NCBI RefSeq assembly: GCF_033807715.1
Contig: NC_084610.1
Location: 4,893,769-4,957,768, forward strand
DNA length: 64,000 bases
Direction of reading: 5' to 3'
DNA from: Cololabis saira
Taxonomy: Eukaryota; Chordata; Actinopteri; Beloniformes; Belonidae
Numbering within the stretch: position 1 is the first letter of the stretch; every line of letters starts with the position of its first letter. This document shows, piece after piece, positions 37,001 to 50,406 of the stretch. The position numbers and the translations under genes were made by a program. The notes beneath the pieces were generated by a model. That model made no database searches, was not told the origin of the DNA, and saw nothing but the letters and a program-made list of their open reading frames with translations.

Positions 37001-40000
37001 TAGACGCTATACAAATAAAATTTAATTGAATTGAATTGAAAAAGCTTCTTTCACTCACTGTCGTCCAAGTAGTCTTCCTCCTCGTCTTCTTTTCTCATCC
37101 TCCGCTTGGTCTCTTCGTCATAAATGTAACCCAGGATGTTGGCGGGGCTCTCACTGTCCGAGTGGCAGAGTTCGCTGAGCCGCGTGCCTATAGCCTGATC
37201 ACATTAAACATGCTTTCAGTCATAGAAACAGCATCGCCAGGGGACGCCGTCAACTTCCACTAAAACTCTTCCACTCACATCTCCCCACTGGCAGAAGTGC
37301 TTGGCTGCATTCCATTGCAGCTTCTGGTTCCTTTTGTTTCCCACGATGGGGGACCGGCCCCTGGACAGGCCTTTCTTGGTGATATTCACGTGGTGGCCCT
37401 TCATCCACTCGGGCCAGTTGCCACGGTTACAGCGGTGGACAAATCTGGCACATTCCAGGAAAAGGGAAGCGCGGGCCACAACTGGAGCTTCCTGTAATAT
37501 CCCAGATGCAAATAAAAATGTAGTCAGGGATGAGGAAGTGATGGAGCATCCCCGTGGTGGTGGGTCTGCATCGGTACCTAAACCTACCAGGTCCAAAGCG
37601 GCGGCGAGGATGGAGGCGTCGGGGATGGTTCCCGGCTCGCAGCAGTTCAGCAGGAACTGGAAGCGTTTCATTCCCTGGCGGATGGCGCCCAGGTTCACCA
37701 CGTTCTTGTTCTTCATGGCCTCCTGGCTGGCTGCCAGACGCTCCTGGAAACCGTGAGGTCCTGGAGGGACGAGTGGAGTGGACCCGAGGAGACGGGTACA
37801 ACGGAAAAGGTGAAAACCCTTGAACAGCTCAGACCAAAGCTGCTCTGATAGACAACAACCAACAAGAACAAATAAACACACAAGAGCCACCGACAAATGG
37901 AGCCGAGTGAAAGATGGCACACCCTCACCAGCCGAGCTTACACTTGAACTTTCACTTTCAGCTCCTGATCTCTACGGTGGCCGACAAGGACCAAACGCAC
38001 TGAAACGGCCTAATGCGTCTCAGTTAAGGAAAACGGCTTCAAGTACAGAAACGATTCAAATTCACAAACTCAAAACAAGGTACAAAAAGAGGAACGTGGT
38101 GCAAATGAAAAAACCTGCTGCAAAAAACAAAGACAAATGCAGCATCATCAAACACACCGCAAATAGAGAAACGATGCAAAGCACAAAACGATATAAAACA
38201 AGAAAAAAAAACTCTTCATAACCGGTCACTACAACTGGAAGTGCTCCAAACCTGCAGGGGGCGCTGCTGACTGAACCACAGTGTTTACGTCCATGGTTTA
38301 AACCAGGGTGTCAAACTCATTTTGCTTGGCGGGCCGGATTTTACCAATTTTTTTCTCGCGGGCCGCACGCTCAAAATAACAAAAACGGTGCGGAAAAATT
38401 TTTTCTCTAATTCTTTTTTTTTTTACTATCGTTATCTAATCCAATATTGGTTTAGTTAAATTTAAAGGAAATATGCACTTTGTTTACACTCTAATTATGT
38501 AAAATATATTTCTTGGGGATCTTTTCTTGAAATTTCTCGTTTTTTTTCAAATTATGTAAGATACTTTTAATATCATTTTACGAAGATAAACAGAAACAAG
38601 TATGTTTTTTTTATATTTCGCTGTTTTATAGGAAATTTAATTAAAAGCAAGTGTTTCTTTGTGATTTAAAGATTTTTGCAGTACAATTAAGTGTATTTAT
38701 TTTTAAAAATTGGCGCGGATATTTACGCCAGTGTGCCGAAAAAGTCAGCACTTCTTTTTTAACTGTTTTACTTTGTCACTATCTTCGTATTCAAAACTGA
38801 AATTCTGAAATTCATCTTTTTTAGCAGTGATATATTTCCTGCGAAAATATATAATAGTAGTCATTTAATAAAAATAAACGACCGTCTACAAAGAAATAAA
38901 ATCGGCAAATGCATTCTAGAAAACTAAAAAAATTTCAAAAACTGCTCTCTTTGTGGAATAACGATGGATTTGTAGAAGAAATATATTATCGGATATGCTG
39001 CGATTCATGGCAATTATTTATGCTTTCCTTTTAAGTAAATTAACATTTTGTTTTTTTGCGTTGGAAACTTCTCACGGGCCGCATGCGGCCCACGGGCTGC
39101 ACATTTGACACCCCTGGTTTAAACATAATGGTAATTTGTGAATAAGTGACATAATGGTAATGTGATTTTTATCTGACTATATTTATATACGATGTTTATA
39201 TCACTGTACATCATATCGTCTGGTGTAAAATATAATAAAGAAACACTGTAATTCATCTGTACGTTTATTCTACTATTGTTTGTTGTGCCAAAAATCCAAA
39301 TAAAAAAAAGATATATATAAAAAAAAAAGAAACGTCTCGTAATGTGCAGCGTTTTACAGTTTCATTTGCACCACGTTCCTCTTTTTGTACCTTGAGTTTG
39401 TGAATTTGAATTGTTTCTGTACTTGAAGCCGTTTTCATTAACTGAGACGCATCAGGCCGTTGCAGTGCGTTTGGCCCTTGTCGGCCACCGTAGATCTCCC
39501 CACCAGACCAAGCGAGAGGAGAAACGAAACAAACCGGATGACCGAGGCCAAACTCAGGCATCCTGTGGTCTTTGCCTTTTTCTTTCTTTTTTGATAGGAT
39601 CTGATTAGTTTCCATGAAATATCAAGTGTAACTTGGCCACACAGGAGAAAGCCACATTGTGTTTTCTCTCACTGGAAAATACCACCAGACGTCACCACAG
39701 AAGAGACGGAGCGAGCGCCGACAGCGTCATGCTCGTGGCAGCACAGAATCACGCTCAGCAGCAGAAAGATGGGTCACAAAAACGGCTTTCCTCTCTTTCC
39801 ACCAAGGGAAAGAGAGAGGAGAAGCTTTGTTGGAGAAGCGAACAGGATGGGCTTAGCTGGAGAGACGGAAATGCAGATCAGTGTACCGTTTCCTGTTGTT
39901 TTAAATTTAATATGGAACATTTGGGAGTCAAAACAAGACTAGGTTTATTACTAGATTGCAAGAAGTTTACACTTTTATTGGCGGCAAAAACAAAGTTTTG

Positions 40001-43000
40001 AGTGAGGACGGAGGTCGTGTCTCAAAAATGTCATTCCAGTGGAGCAATAACGTGGATAGAGCCCCTACAGACAAAATCAAGACAAAAAGTGTGTAAAAAG
40101 GACAATGTGTAAAGCCATCTGCAACATTTCCACAAGTTTGTATGAGTCGACTGCCAATGCCACGCAAACTACTGCCAATAAATGCATAACGAGGACAAAT
40201 CGTGGCCTTCTACTTCTCACACTGGCTCAATTTGCCATAAATATCCCAGTACCGATCCAAGTTTCTGTGGAAACGGAGGCCATGAACTCTCCTGTTTTGG
40301 CATCTGTTGACAGTAGTTGGAAGCAAATTAATTAAAGTTCAATTTTCAATGTTTTTAGGGATTTTAATCTAAATCATCACCTAAGAGGAAGGATATTTCT
40401 GAGTTTTGTCAGATGTCTAGAATAGAGATCTGTTTTTGACCTATCCAGTTTCTTTGTTAACATTAATTGCTGGAGGGCACATATTCTGTTCTCACTCAAA
40501 ACTGTTTCAGTTCACGTCTCAAACCAACATTTCACCATCTAATAATAGACCGAGGGTTGTTTTAACTCAGGAATGATCCAGTAAACACGGGGTTCTCTCT
40601 AGATGGAACATCGTTTGGAAAACAAGAAGCAAAGTTTGTCCTCTGCTAGAGCTTGACGTGCTATTTTAATTGGAGACAGTTTCAATAAGGACACTAGACT
40701 GATGGCACTTGCTGGGTTTAAAAGACGTCTTAGGAGATGTCAGATCCAGTTAGATGCTAAAACGGGGTCATTATTTATGAACGAGTCAGAAATTCTAACT
40801 TAAATCAATACAGCTTATATTTAATGTAGGGGTTCATTTCTTGTTAAAATATCAGTTTCAATTTCATTTGATGGAATATTTGATTACTTTTGGGCAGCGT
40901 TGTGTAGCTCTCGTGGTCTCCCGTCCCTACAATCGGCAAAAACCACATTAAGTAACTTTAGACTCCCATTTGGGTTGTCTCTCGTGCAACTTTGCATCAC
41001 TTTAAAGCTCGATGTCGCACATCACCCACGATGTAACTTGCTCACTGAACCACAGTGGACACCATGGTTGGGGCGACTTAGAGACTCAAGACAGTAAAAA
41101 CAGAAAAGAATACGGGAATGACCCAACAAGACACCAAACGACAGTAAATCTTGAGTAGCTTAATAGAAGCAATTCAACTTCCACAGCCAAAGGAAACCCA
41201 TAAAAGGTCCAACCTCCCATTCATCTCTAAGATTCTGGAAAAGACAGTAGAAACCCACCTCTAGAACCACCTGCACAACAATAGCCTCTTTGAACCATTT
41301 CAGACTGGTTTCCGCCCAAAACACAGTACAGAAACTGCATTAATCAAGATCACCAACGACCTCCTCCTGGCAGCAGATTCTGGCCTTCTCACCATCCTCA
41401 TCCTCCTCGACCTCAGTGACACCATCTCCCACTCCATACTCCTGGAACGCCTGGCTGGCACTGGGGTCTCTGGTACTGCAATAAAATGGTTCACCTCATA
41501 TCTCTCTGACAGGAAACAGTTCGTTCAAGGTAAAAATGTACACTCACAACCATCACTCATCACACATGGCGTTCCACAGGCATCAGTACCCGGACCGCTT
41601 CTCTTCATTGTATACATCCTCCCCCTTGGTAACATCCTCCGCCACTTTGGAATCCAGTTTCACTGTTATGCCGATGACACACAACTCTACATCTCCACTA
41701 AACCAAGCAACTGCAACTCCATCCTCACTGGCCTCCCCAACAAACTTCTCCACCGTCTCCAAATCATCCAGAACTCTGCTGCCAGAATCACCATTCGTAC
41801 AAAACACACTGACCACATCACCCCCATTCTCATCCAGCTCCACTGGCTACCTGTCCATCACCGCATCCAATATAAAGTTCTTCTCTTCACATTTAAAGCT
41901 CTCCATAACCTGGTCCCTCAATACCTGTCAGACCTTCTCCAACTGTACACCCCCACCCGTGCTCTACGCTCCTCCTCAGCTGCTCTCCTCTCTCCTGTCT
42001 GTACCCAGATTTAAACTGGCCACTATGGGTGGCAGAGCCTTCAGCTGCTCTGCACCCAGACTCTGGAACTCTCTCCCCCCCCTGCATCCGTCACATTGAC
42101 TCCATTGGACAATTCAAATCTCATCTCAAGACCCACCTGTTCAGACTTGCATATCCAGTCTAAATTTTTTGTATTCTATTTTATTCCTGTTGTATTTTAT
42201 TCGTATTTTCTATGTTTTTTGTAAGGTGTCCTTGGGTGCTCAGAAAGGCGCCAACAAATAAAATCTATTATTATTATTATTTATTATTGTTCAAAAGTGC
42301 CATCACTGCTCCGTTGTTCATTACCGTCCTGGAAGATGTTTCTAGGAGACCTTTTAGAGGAAAGAGCAGCTCTCCGTCAGAGCCGATGGAGGATGGGGAC
42401 AAAGAGCCGAGACCGCCACGAGGCCAGACAAGACATAACATGGACAAACGAGGTGGAGACGGAGGAGAAGACAGCGGACGATGGGGCGTGGGTGGGCGAG
42501 GGGCACCCCGGGGTGGGGGGGGAGGTCTACCATCTTTCTCTTCTGTGTGGTGAAGCTTGGATGGATTCCTCCTGCCAGACCTCCATTTACCGAGCCGCTT
42601 GAAGAAATTCTCCTCCTCGTCCCTGCCGTACTCCGGCCCTGCGGCGACGCCTTCGGACAACTTTACCGCACTGGTGAACTTCACCTGAGCGAGAGATTAC
42701 TCATTACTTTTATTGCATTATATACAGTACTAGAGTTGTAAAAAAAAAAATCAGGGGGGATGGTGGATTTTATCATATGGGGACAGATAATTTGTGCTGA
42801 TTACAAATAATATAATATATTACAAATAATAGCACTGACCAAAACACCTGCAGAAATACTGCAGGAATGACATAGCAGCAGTTAAATGCAGCCTTCTGTA
42901 AGCTTTAAATATCCACTGGGCTTACATCAAATACATCAAAACACAACAATAAAAAACACTTTTCTGAACTTATCAATATGACTCTGTCCTTCACAGGATA

Positions 43001-46000
43001 AGTAACATGGATCACTGCAAAAACTCAAAATCTTAACAAGAATATTTGTCTAATTTCTAGTTAAAATGTCTCATTTTAGTAAAAAAAAATCTCATTACAC
43101 TTAAAACAAGACTCATCACGGGAAAAAACAACAATTTTCACCTGTTTCAAGTAGATTTTCACTTGAAATAAGTAGAAAAATCTGCCAGTGGAACAAGATT
43201 TTTTTGCTTGTAATAAGAAGATAAATCTTGTCCCACTGGCAGATTTTCCTACTTATTTCAAGTGAAATAGCCGAAATAGATGAAATTAAAAAAATAAAAA
43301 ACAAATGAAAACATGCATCTCAAACATGATTGCGATCTCTATCACCCCTCCTTGAACCGCCACCTTACTGTGGTGGAGGGGTTTGTGTGCCCGAGTGATC
43401 CTAGGAGCTATGTTGTCAGGGGCACTTTCGCCCCTGGTAGGGACTCCCATGGCAAACAGGTCCTGGGTGACGGGCCAGACTAAGAGCGGTTCACAAGCAT
43501 ACCATGAAGAGAAGAAAAACAAGGACCGTTACGTCGCCCGGATCGGCGTCACCGGGGCCCCGCCCTGGAGCCAGGCCTGGGGTCGGGGCTCGTAGGCGAG
43601 CGCCTGGTGGCCGGGTCTTTGCCCGTGGGACCCGGCCGGGCTCAGCCCGAAACGGCGACGCGGGTCCGCCTTCCAGTAGGCCCACCACCCGCAGGAAGGA
43701 CCATGGCAGGCCGGTGCATTGTGGGCTGGGTAGCAGTCGTGGCGGGGTGCCTCGACGACCCAATCCCTGGACATCAACCCTCACAGTGGGGACATGGAAT
43801 GTCACCTCGCTGGGGGGGAAGGAGCCGGAGCTTGTGCGTGAGGTTGAGAGATACCGGCTAGAGATAGTCGGGCTCACCTCCACACATAGCTTGGGCTCTG
43901 GAACCCAGCTCCTTGAAGGGGGCTGGACCCTCCACTACTCTGGAGTTGCCCAGGGTGAGAGGCGGCGGGCTGGTGTGGGCTTGGTTATAGCCCCCCAGCT
44001 CAGCCGCCATGTGTTGGAGTTCACCCCGGTGAACGAGAGGGTCGCTTCCCTGCGCCTTCGGGTCGGGGATAGGTCTCTCACTGTTGTTTGTGCCTACGGG
44101 CCGAACAGCAGTGGGGAGTACCCAGCCTTCTTGGAGTCCCTGGGAGGAGTACTTGATAGTGCTCCAACTGGGGACTCCATTGTTCTACTGGGGGACTTCA
44201 ACGCTCACGTGGGCAATGACAGTGATACCTGGAGAGGCGTGATTGGGAGGAACGGCCTCCCCGATCTGAACCCGAGTGGTGTTTTGTTGTTGGACTTCTG
44301 TGCGAGTCGCAGTTTGTCCATCACGAACACCATGTTCAGGCATAAGGGTGTCCATCAGTGCACGTGGCACCAGGACACCCTAGGCCGGAGGTCAATGATC
44401 GACTTTGTTGTCGTTTCATCTGGCCTTCGGCCGCATGTCTTGGACACTCGGGTGAAGAGAGGGGCTGAGCTGTCAACTGATCACCACCTGGTGGTGAGTT
44501 GGATGCGCTGGCGGAGGAGGAGGTTGGACAGACCGGGCAGACCCAAACGGATTGTGAGGGTCTGTTGGGAACGTCTGGCTGAGCCCTCTGTCAGGGACAT
44601 CTTCAACTCCCACCTCCGGGAGAGCTTCTCTCGGATCCCGGGGGAGGCGGGGGACATCGAGTCCGAGTGGACCATGTTCTCTGCCTCCATTGTCGACGCG
44701 GCGGCTCGAAGCTGTGGACGCAAGGTCTCCGGTGCCTGTCGTGGCGGCAATCCTAGAACCCGGTGGTGGACACCGGAAGTACAGGATGCCGTCAGACTGA
44801 AGAAGGAGTCCTACCGGGCTATGTTGGCCGGTGGGACTCCTGACGCAGTAGATAGGTACCGGCAGGCCAAGCGGGCCGCGGCTCGGGCAGTCTTGGAGGC
44901 AAAAACTCGGGTCTGGGAGGAGTTCGGGGAGGCCATGGAGGAGGACTTTCGGTCGGCCTCGAGGAAATTCTGGAGGACCGTTCGGCGCCTCAGAAGGGGG
45001 AAGCAGTACTCTGCCGGCACCATTTATGGTGCTGGTGGGGAGCTGTTGACCTCGACTGGGGACATTGTCGGACGGTGGAAGGAATACTTTGAGGATCTCC
45101 TTAACCCGACTGACATGCCTTCCACTGAGGAAGCAGAGGGTTGGGGCTCGGAGGCGTGTTCATCCATCACCCAAGCCGAGGTCACCGAGGTGGTTCGTAA
45201 GCTCCTCGGTGGCCGGGCACCGGGGGTGGATGAGATTCGCCCTGAGTACCTCAAGTCTCTGGATGTCGTAGGGCTGTCTTGGTTGACACGCCTCTGCGAC
45301 ATTGCATGGAGGAAGGGGACAGTACCGCTGGGGTGGCAAACCGGGGTGGTGGTCCCTCTGTTTAAAAAGGGGGACCGGAGAGTGTGTTCCAACTACAGGG
45401 GGATCACACTTCTCAGCCTCCCGGGGAAAGTCTACGCCAGGGTACTGGAGAGGAGATTACGGCCGATAGTCGAACCTCGGATTCAGGAGGAACAATGCGG
45501 TTTTCGTCCCGGTCGTGGAACACTGGACCAGCTCTATACCCTCCGCAGGGTGCTCGAGGGTTCATGGGAATTTGCCCAACCAGTCTACATGTGTTTTGTG
45601 GATCTGGAGAAGGCATTTGACCGTGTCCCTCGTGCCATTCTGTGGGGGGTGCTGAGTGAGTATGGAGTCCGGGGCCCTCTATTAAGGGCTGTCCGGTCTC
45701 TATATGATCGAAGCAGGAGTCTGGTTCGCATTGCCGGCAGTAAGTCAGACTTGTTCCCGGTGCATGTTGGACTCCGGCAGGGCTGCCCTTTGTCACCGGT
45801 CCTGTTCATAATTTTTATGGACAGGATTTCTAGGCGCAGCCAGGGGCCGGAGGGGATCCGGTTTGGGAACCTCAGGATTTCATCTCTGCTTTTTGCAGAT
45901 GATGTTGGCTTCATCAGACCGGGACCTCCAGCATGTGCTGGGGCGGTTTGCGGCCGAGTGCGACGCGGCAGGGATGAGAATCAGCACCTCCAAGACCGAG

Positions 46001-49000
46001 GCCATGGTTCTCGACCGGAAAAGGGTGGCGTGCCTTCTCCGGGTGGGTGGAGAGGTCCTGCTTCAGGTGGAGGAGTTCAAGTATCTCGGGATCTTGTTCA
46101 CGAGTGAGGGAACAATGGAGCGTGAGATTGACAGGCGGATCGGTGCAGCGTCCGCAGTAATGCGGTCGATGTACTGGACCGTCGTGGTAAAGAGGGAGCT
46201 GAGTCGAAAGGCGAAGCTCTCGATTTACCGGTCAATCTACGCCCCTACCCTCACCTATGGTCATGAACTTTGGGTAGTGACCGAAAGGACAAGATCGCGG
46301 ATACAAGCGGCCGAGATGAGTTTCCTCCGCAGGGTGGCTGGACGCCCCCTTAGAGATAGGGTGAGGAGTTCGGTCACCCGGGAGGAACTCGGAGTCGAGC
46401 CGCTGCTCCTCCACATTGAGAGGAGTCAGCTGAGGTGGCTTGGGCATCTGTACCGGATGCCTCCTGGACGCCTCCCTAGGGAGGTGTTCCAGGCATGTCC
46501 CACCGGGAGGAGACCCCGGGGAAGACCCAGGACACGCTGGAGAGACTACGTCTCTCGGCTGGCCTGGGAACGCCTCGGACTCCCCCCGGAGGAGCTGGAG
46601 GAAGTGTCTGGGGTGAGGGAAGTCTGGGCATCCCTGCTGAGGCTGCTGCCCCCGCGACCCGGTAACGGAAAAGCGGGAGAAGATGAGTGAGTGATGAGTG
46701 AGTGATTTCAAGTGAAAATTTTCTTAAAACAGTTTATTTTTCTGGTGTTATTTTTCTGGTGATGACTCTAAATGTTGAAATAGCAGTAAAACCACATTCA
46801 TTGATGAAATGACATAAGGGATGGAAAGGAGGGATGGCAGTTTTACAGGGGGGATGATTTGGACCATATCTATTTCAGGGGGGGGATGCCATCCCCCCTC
46901 ATCCTCCCTCAACTCCAGTACTGATTATAAATCTCCAGACACATTTCACAAGACAGAGAATCTGTCTCTTTCATCGGCACTGCTCTGACCTTGGAGCTCT
47001 GACGTATGAAGGAGAGTCGATCCACCGAGCTGATATCAAGCAGGTCCTCCACGCCGTCCGTTAACCCGGACAGCGAAGAACGCTTCAGCCAGTTTCCTGG
47101 AAACACATGACATGAAGAACATGGATATGTGACGGCAGAAAACAAACTCCTGAAGCTACAAACGCATCAGACGTACTGGGTTGTGAATGCACTATGCATG
47201 CAGGGCTGAACAGAAGACATATAGGACACATTCATTGTTACAGCACAGAAAATCAAAAATATTAATATCAGCACAAGAGTATCCAACCCTTTAAGAGAAA
47301 TGGCAAATAGGTGTGCAATAGAAATCTATATAAGTGAAGTATTGCTTAATATACAGGACTGTCTTAAAAAATTAGAATATTGTGATGAGGTTCTTTATTT
47401 TCTGTAATGCAATTAAAAAAACTAAAATGTCATACATTCTGGATTCATTACAAATCAACTGAAATATTGCAAGCCTTTTATTATTTTAATATTGCTGATT
47501 ATGGCTTACAGTTTAAGATTAAGATTCCCAGAATATTAACATTTTTTTTAGATAGGATATTTGAGTTTTATTAAGCTGTAAGCCATGATCAGCAATATTA
47601 AAATAATAAATGGCTATATTTAAAAGTGACTTGAAGGATATGAAACGTGGACAAATTTTTCAGGGTGTCTAGCTGAGATTTCCAGAGGTGCATGATTAAT
47701 TAAGCATTTAAAGAACAGTTTTGAAAAAGTAGTCATACCAGGAGCTACTAAAGATACGTGGGTGATTGATTTAAAAAAGGAAATCAGTAACGGCAGAGTG
47801 AGCGTGAGCAGGAGGCCTAACAAGGCGCTCACTGGAGCAAACAGAAAATACAGGAGTTAGGCTACATGATCTGTGTTATTTTAGTCTTGATTACAGTAAA
47901 GGGATTATAAGGTAGTGTTTGGGAAAAAGGAATAGGGATCAAATTGGACTGCAGATATCACTACCCTTTGAAGGCATTAAAAAAAATCCACCTTGTAGTT
48001 TATCTGACACACTTTAGGAACTGCACTGTGATCCATGTGTTGAACAGCGTGCACACGGGGAGAGATTAACAACACAACAGACACGACATCAATACTGAAT
48101 GAAGATGGTTCCACGTCCACATACGTAAGACAGAGCGAGTGAGTGGAAGGCGGGCGGTCCCACGGCATGCTGAGGCACAAGAGGAACACACAGACCAAAA
48201 ACATGAGGTGACCTTGCTGTGTGGCAATGTTGGACATGAAACACATCGTGTTAGAGTGGCACAGCAAATCCAATGAGACACGGTCATGGAAATGAAAACT
48301 GCCTCTGAATATTAACAAGAATGAATCGTTTAAAACTGCATTTTTCTTTTGGTTGGCTTTGTATTTTGACAAAACCCCTTAATGCCACTCAGTGTATCAA
48401 TACCCTCTTCTGACCACATGTCTTGTAATACCACTTTGTACCACTGGAGGTGCCCTTTCTTTACTGCCAGGGGCTGATATGGATTTTTTTTGTCGTATGC
48501 AAAAGTGGTATTGCTACAATTTGTAACGCTTAACATGGACATTATTATTTAAATTTGCATCATATTTGCTTATTTGGTAAAAGCTTTTCTACTAAAAAAC
48601 TCCAAATAAAGACTATTGATTATAAACTAACCCCTTTAGCTACAAGAAGATACACAGAGAGTTAATATAAAAGCATCATTCAAGGTTATATTTTTTTATT
48701 CTTTTGGTGAAGAGTAAATATTAGGGTGTCTGAAGTGAGTACCAGACCAACAAATGCAACCCTGAGCTGTTCAGATCTGCAGGATTCTGTGACATCACAA
48801 ACTCAGGTCAGAGTTATTAATCTTTTCCATCCATATATTTTTACTAGTGGTGGGACTCGATTAAAAAAAATAATCTAATCAATAAGAGGCTCTGTTATTA
48901 ATTAATCGCAATTAATCGCATATCCATATATAATATAGCAGTTCATAAGTTGGATCAGCCGACGCTAGGGGGGCGGACCGGAAGTTACGTCTACCGGAAG

Positions 49001-50324
49001 AAAAACAAACTTAGCCGCTACAACTTTGAAAAGCTCACCATTTTGATGTTTCCTGCCATCTGTTCTTTTAATTATTTCCAGGTCCAAGCTATTTATTAAA
49101 TAAAATCATCTCTGCTCTTGACCACCGTTTACTGCGTGCTGCCATCTTGAAACAAAAACAAGGAAAACAAGCCCAGCGCGGAATATAAGCGTCATGGCGA
49201 CAGACGGGCGAGGGAACGAGCAGCAATTTGGATACATTTGGATAAAAGCACACAACTGTGCTTTTATCCAGGTTTCCACTCGATAGTTTTTTTAAAACTA
49301 AAGTTTCCGCCCACCGAACCAGCAACGACTTCCCAGCGGTTTAGTTTCCATTGTTGTTTCTCATGTTGAGTTCTGTGCATCAATATTACGGGGAACTTAT
49401 ACCGGGAACTCGTGCAACAAGAAACGATCCGCACTGTTTGGAGTGCAAAAGTAAATTGCGGTTAAATGCGTTTTTTTTTTTTGTCGCATTATTTTTCTGT
49501 AGTTAATTAATCGTAATTAACGTGATAAAGTCCCAGCCCTAATTTTTACACTATTTTCACTATTCTTCTGAAGTGGGTCAAACATGTTAACACGTCTTTC
49601 AAATAAAGCCCTCCCCCAAAAGGGGGTGGAGTCAACTGAAGCAGCTAACTCCACCCCCTAAAACTCAGTGCAACAGATAGAAAACATGTTGAAAAGGTGA
49701 TATACACTCTCTGCTTGAGTCATGTCAAACATTTCAGGAGAACTTCAGGAAATAGTATCAACTCTCAAAAAAAGACCTGTGTCCTTTGAATAAAAAGAAC
49801 TTCAGGGTAATTAGAGGCTGAATCAAAGCTCCCCTCACCTATTGGTAGCTTCAGTTTCTTGCGAAGTGAAATGCGACGGGATCTGGACCTGGAGCGCCGG
49901 TCGGTGGTGGTGCCAGAGTGTGCAGTGGTGCACTCGGAGGTGTCCTGCTCTGATTGGCTGCTGGTGTCACTGGCGGCGCTCTGCGACTTGAACATCTTCC
50001 TCCAAAAGTCCTTCCTGCCCAGCAGAGCCCCAGGGAGCTGTTCTTCACTGGAGAAGGTGGAGAGGCAAGGATATTTATTATTCATTGTCCTGAAACCACA
50101 CCTCTTAACTACTACTACACTTTTCTTCCTTGTGTTCAGCGAGAAGGAGAACAGCAACAATAACAGGCAGCTGGGCTGGACATAGATGATGCAATATGGA
50201 CATGCTGCAAGGTTGACACTCACTGTTCGGGGGTCTGGGGGGGTCTACTGGAGATACAGCTGCGACACTCATCTGCAGCACTGGACACCTGACCCTTCTC
50301 CCCGGACACACCCGCCTCTGACCT

Positions 50325-50406
<82 letters not shown>

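Larger units (their letters stand above)
42725..46923. mobile_element. hAT-like element A, copy A2, carrying a LINE
   Basis: Ends CAGTACTAGAGTTG and CAACTCCAGTACTG, with target duplications attatata (42717-42724) and attataaa (46924-46931). It is the reverse-oriented relative of 8675-9435, with the same palindromic inner segment. A LINE at 43268-46704 splits that segment. Confidence 0.85.

Noticed and set aside
37216..37920. A single 234-codon minus-strand gene
   Set aside because: It is a read-through of unc80 exons 12 and 13 plus the intron between them, which happens to be open; splice sites and protein family fit the two-exon model.
43491..43883. Minus-strand frame antisense to the LINE
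   Set aside because: GC-rich shadow of the LINE ORF on the plus strand.
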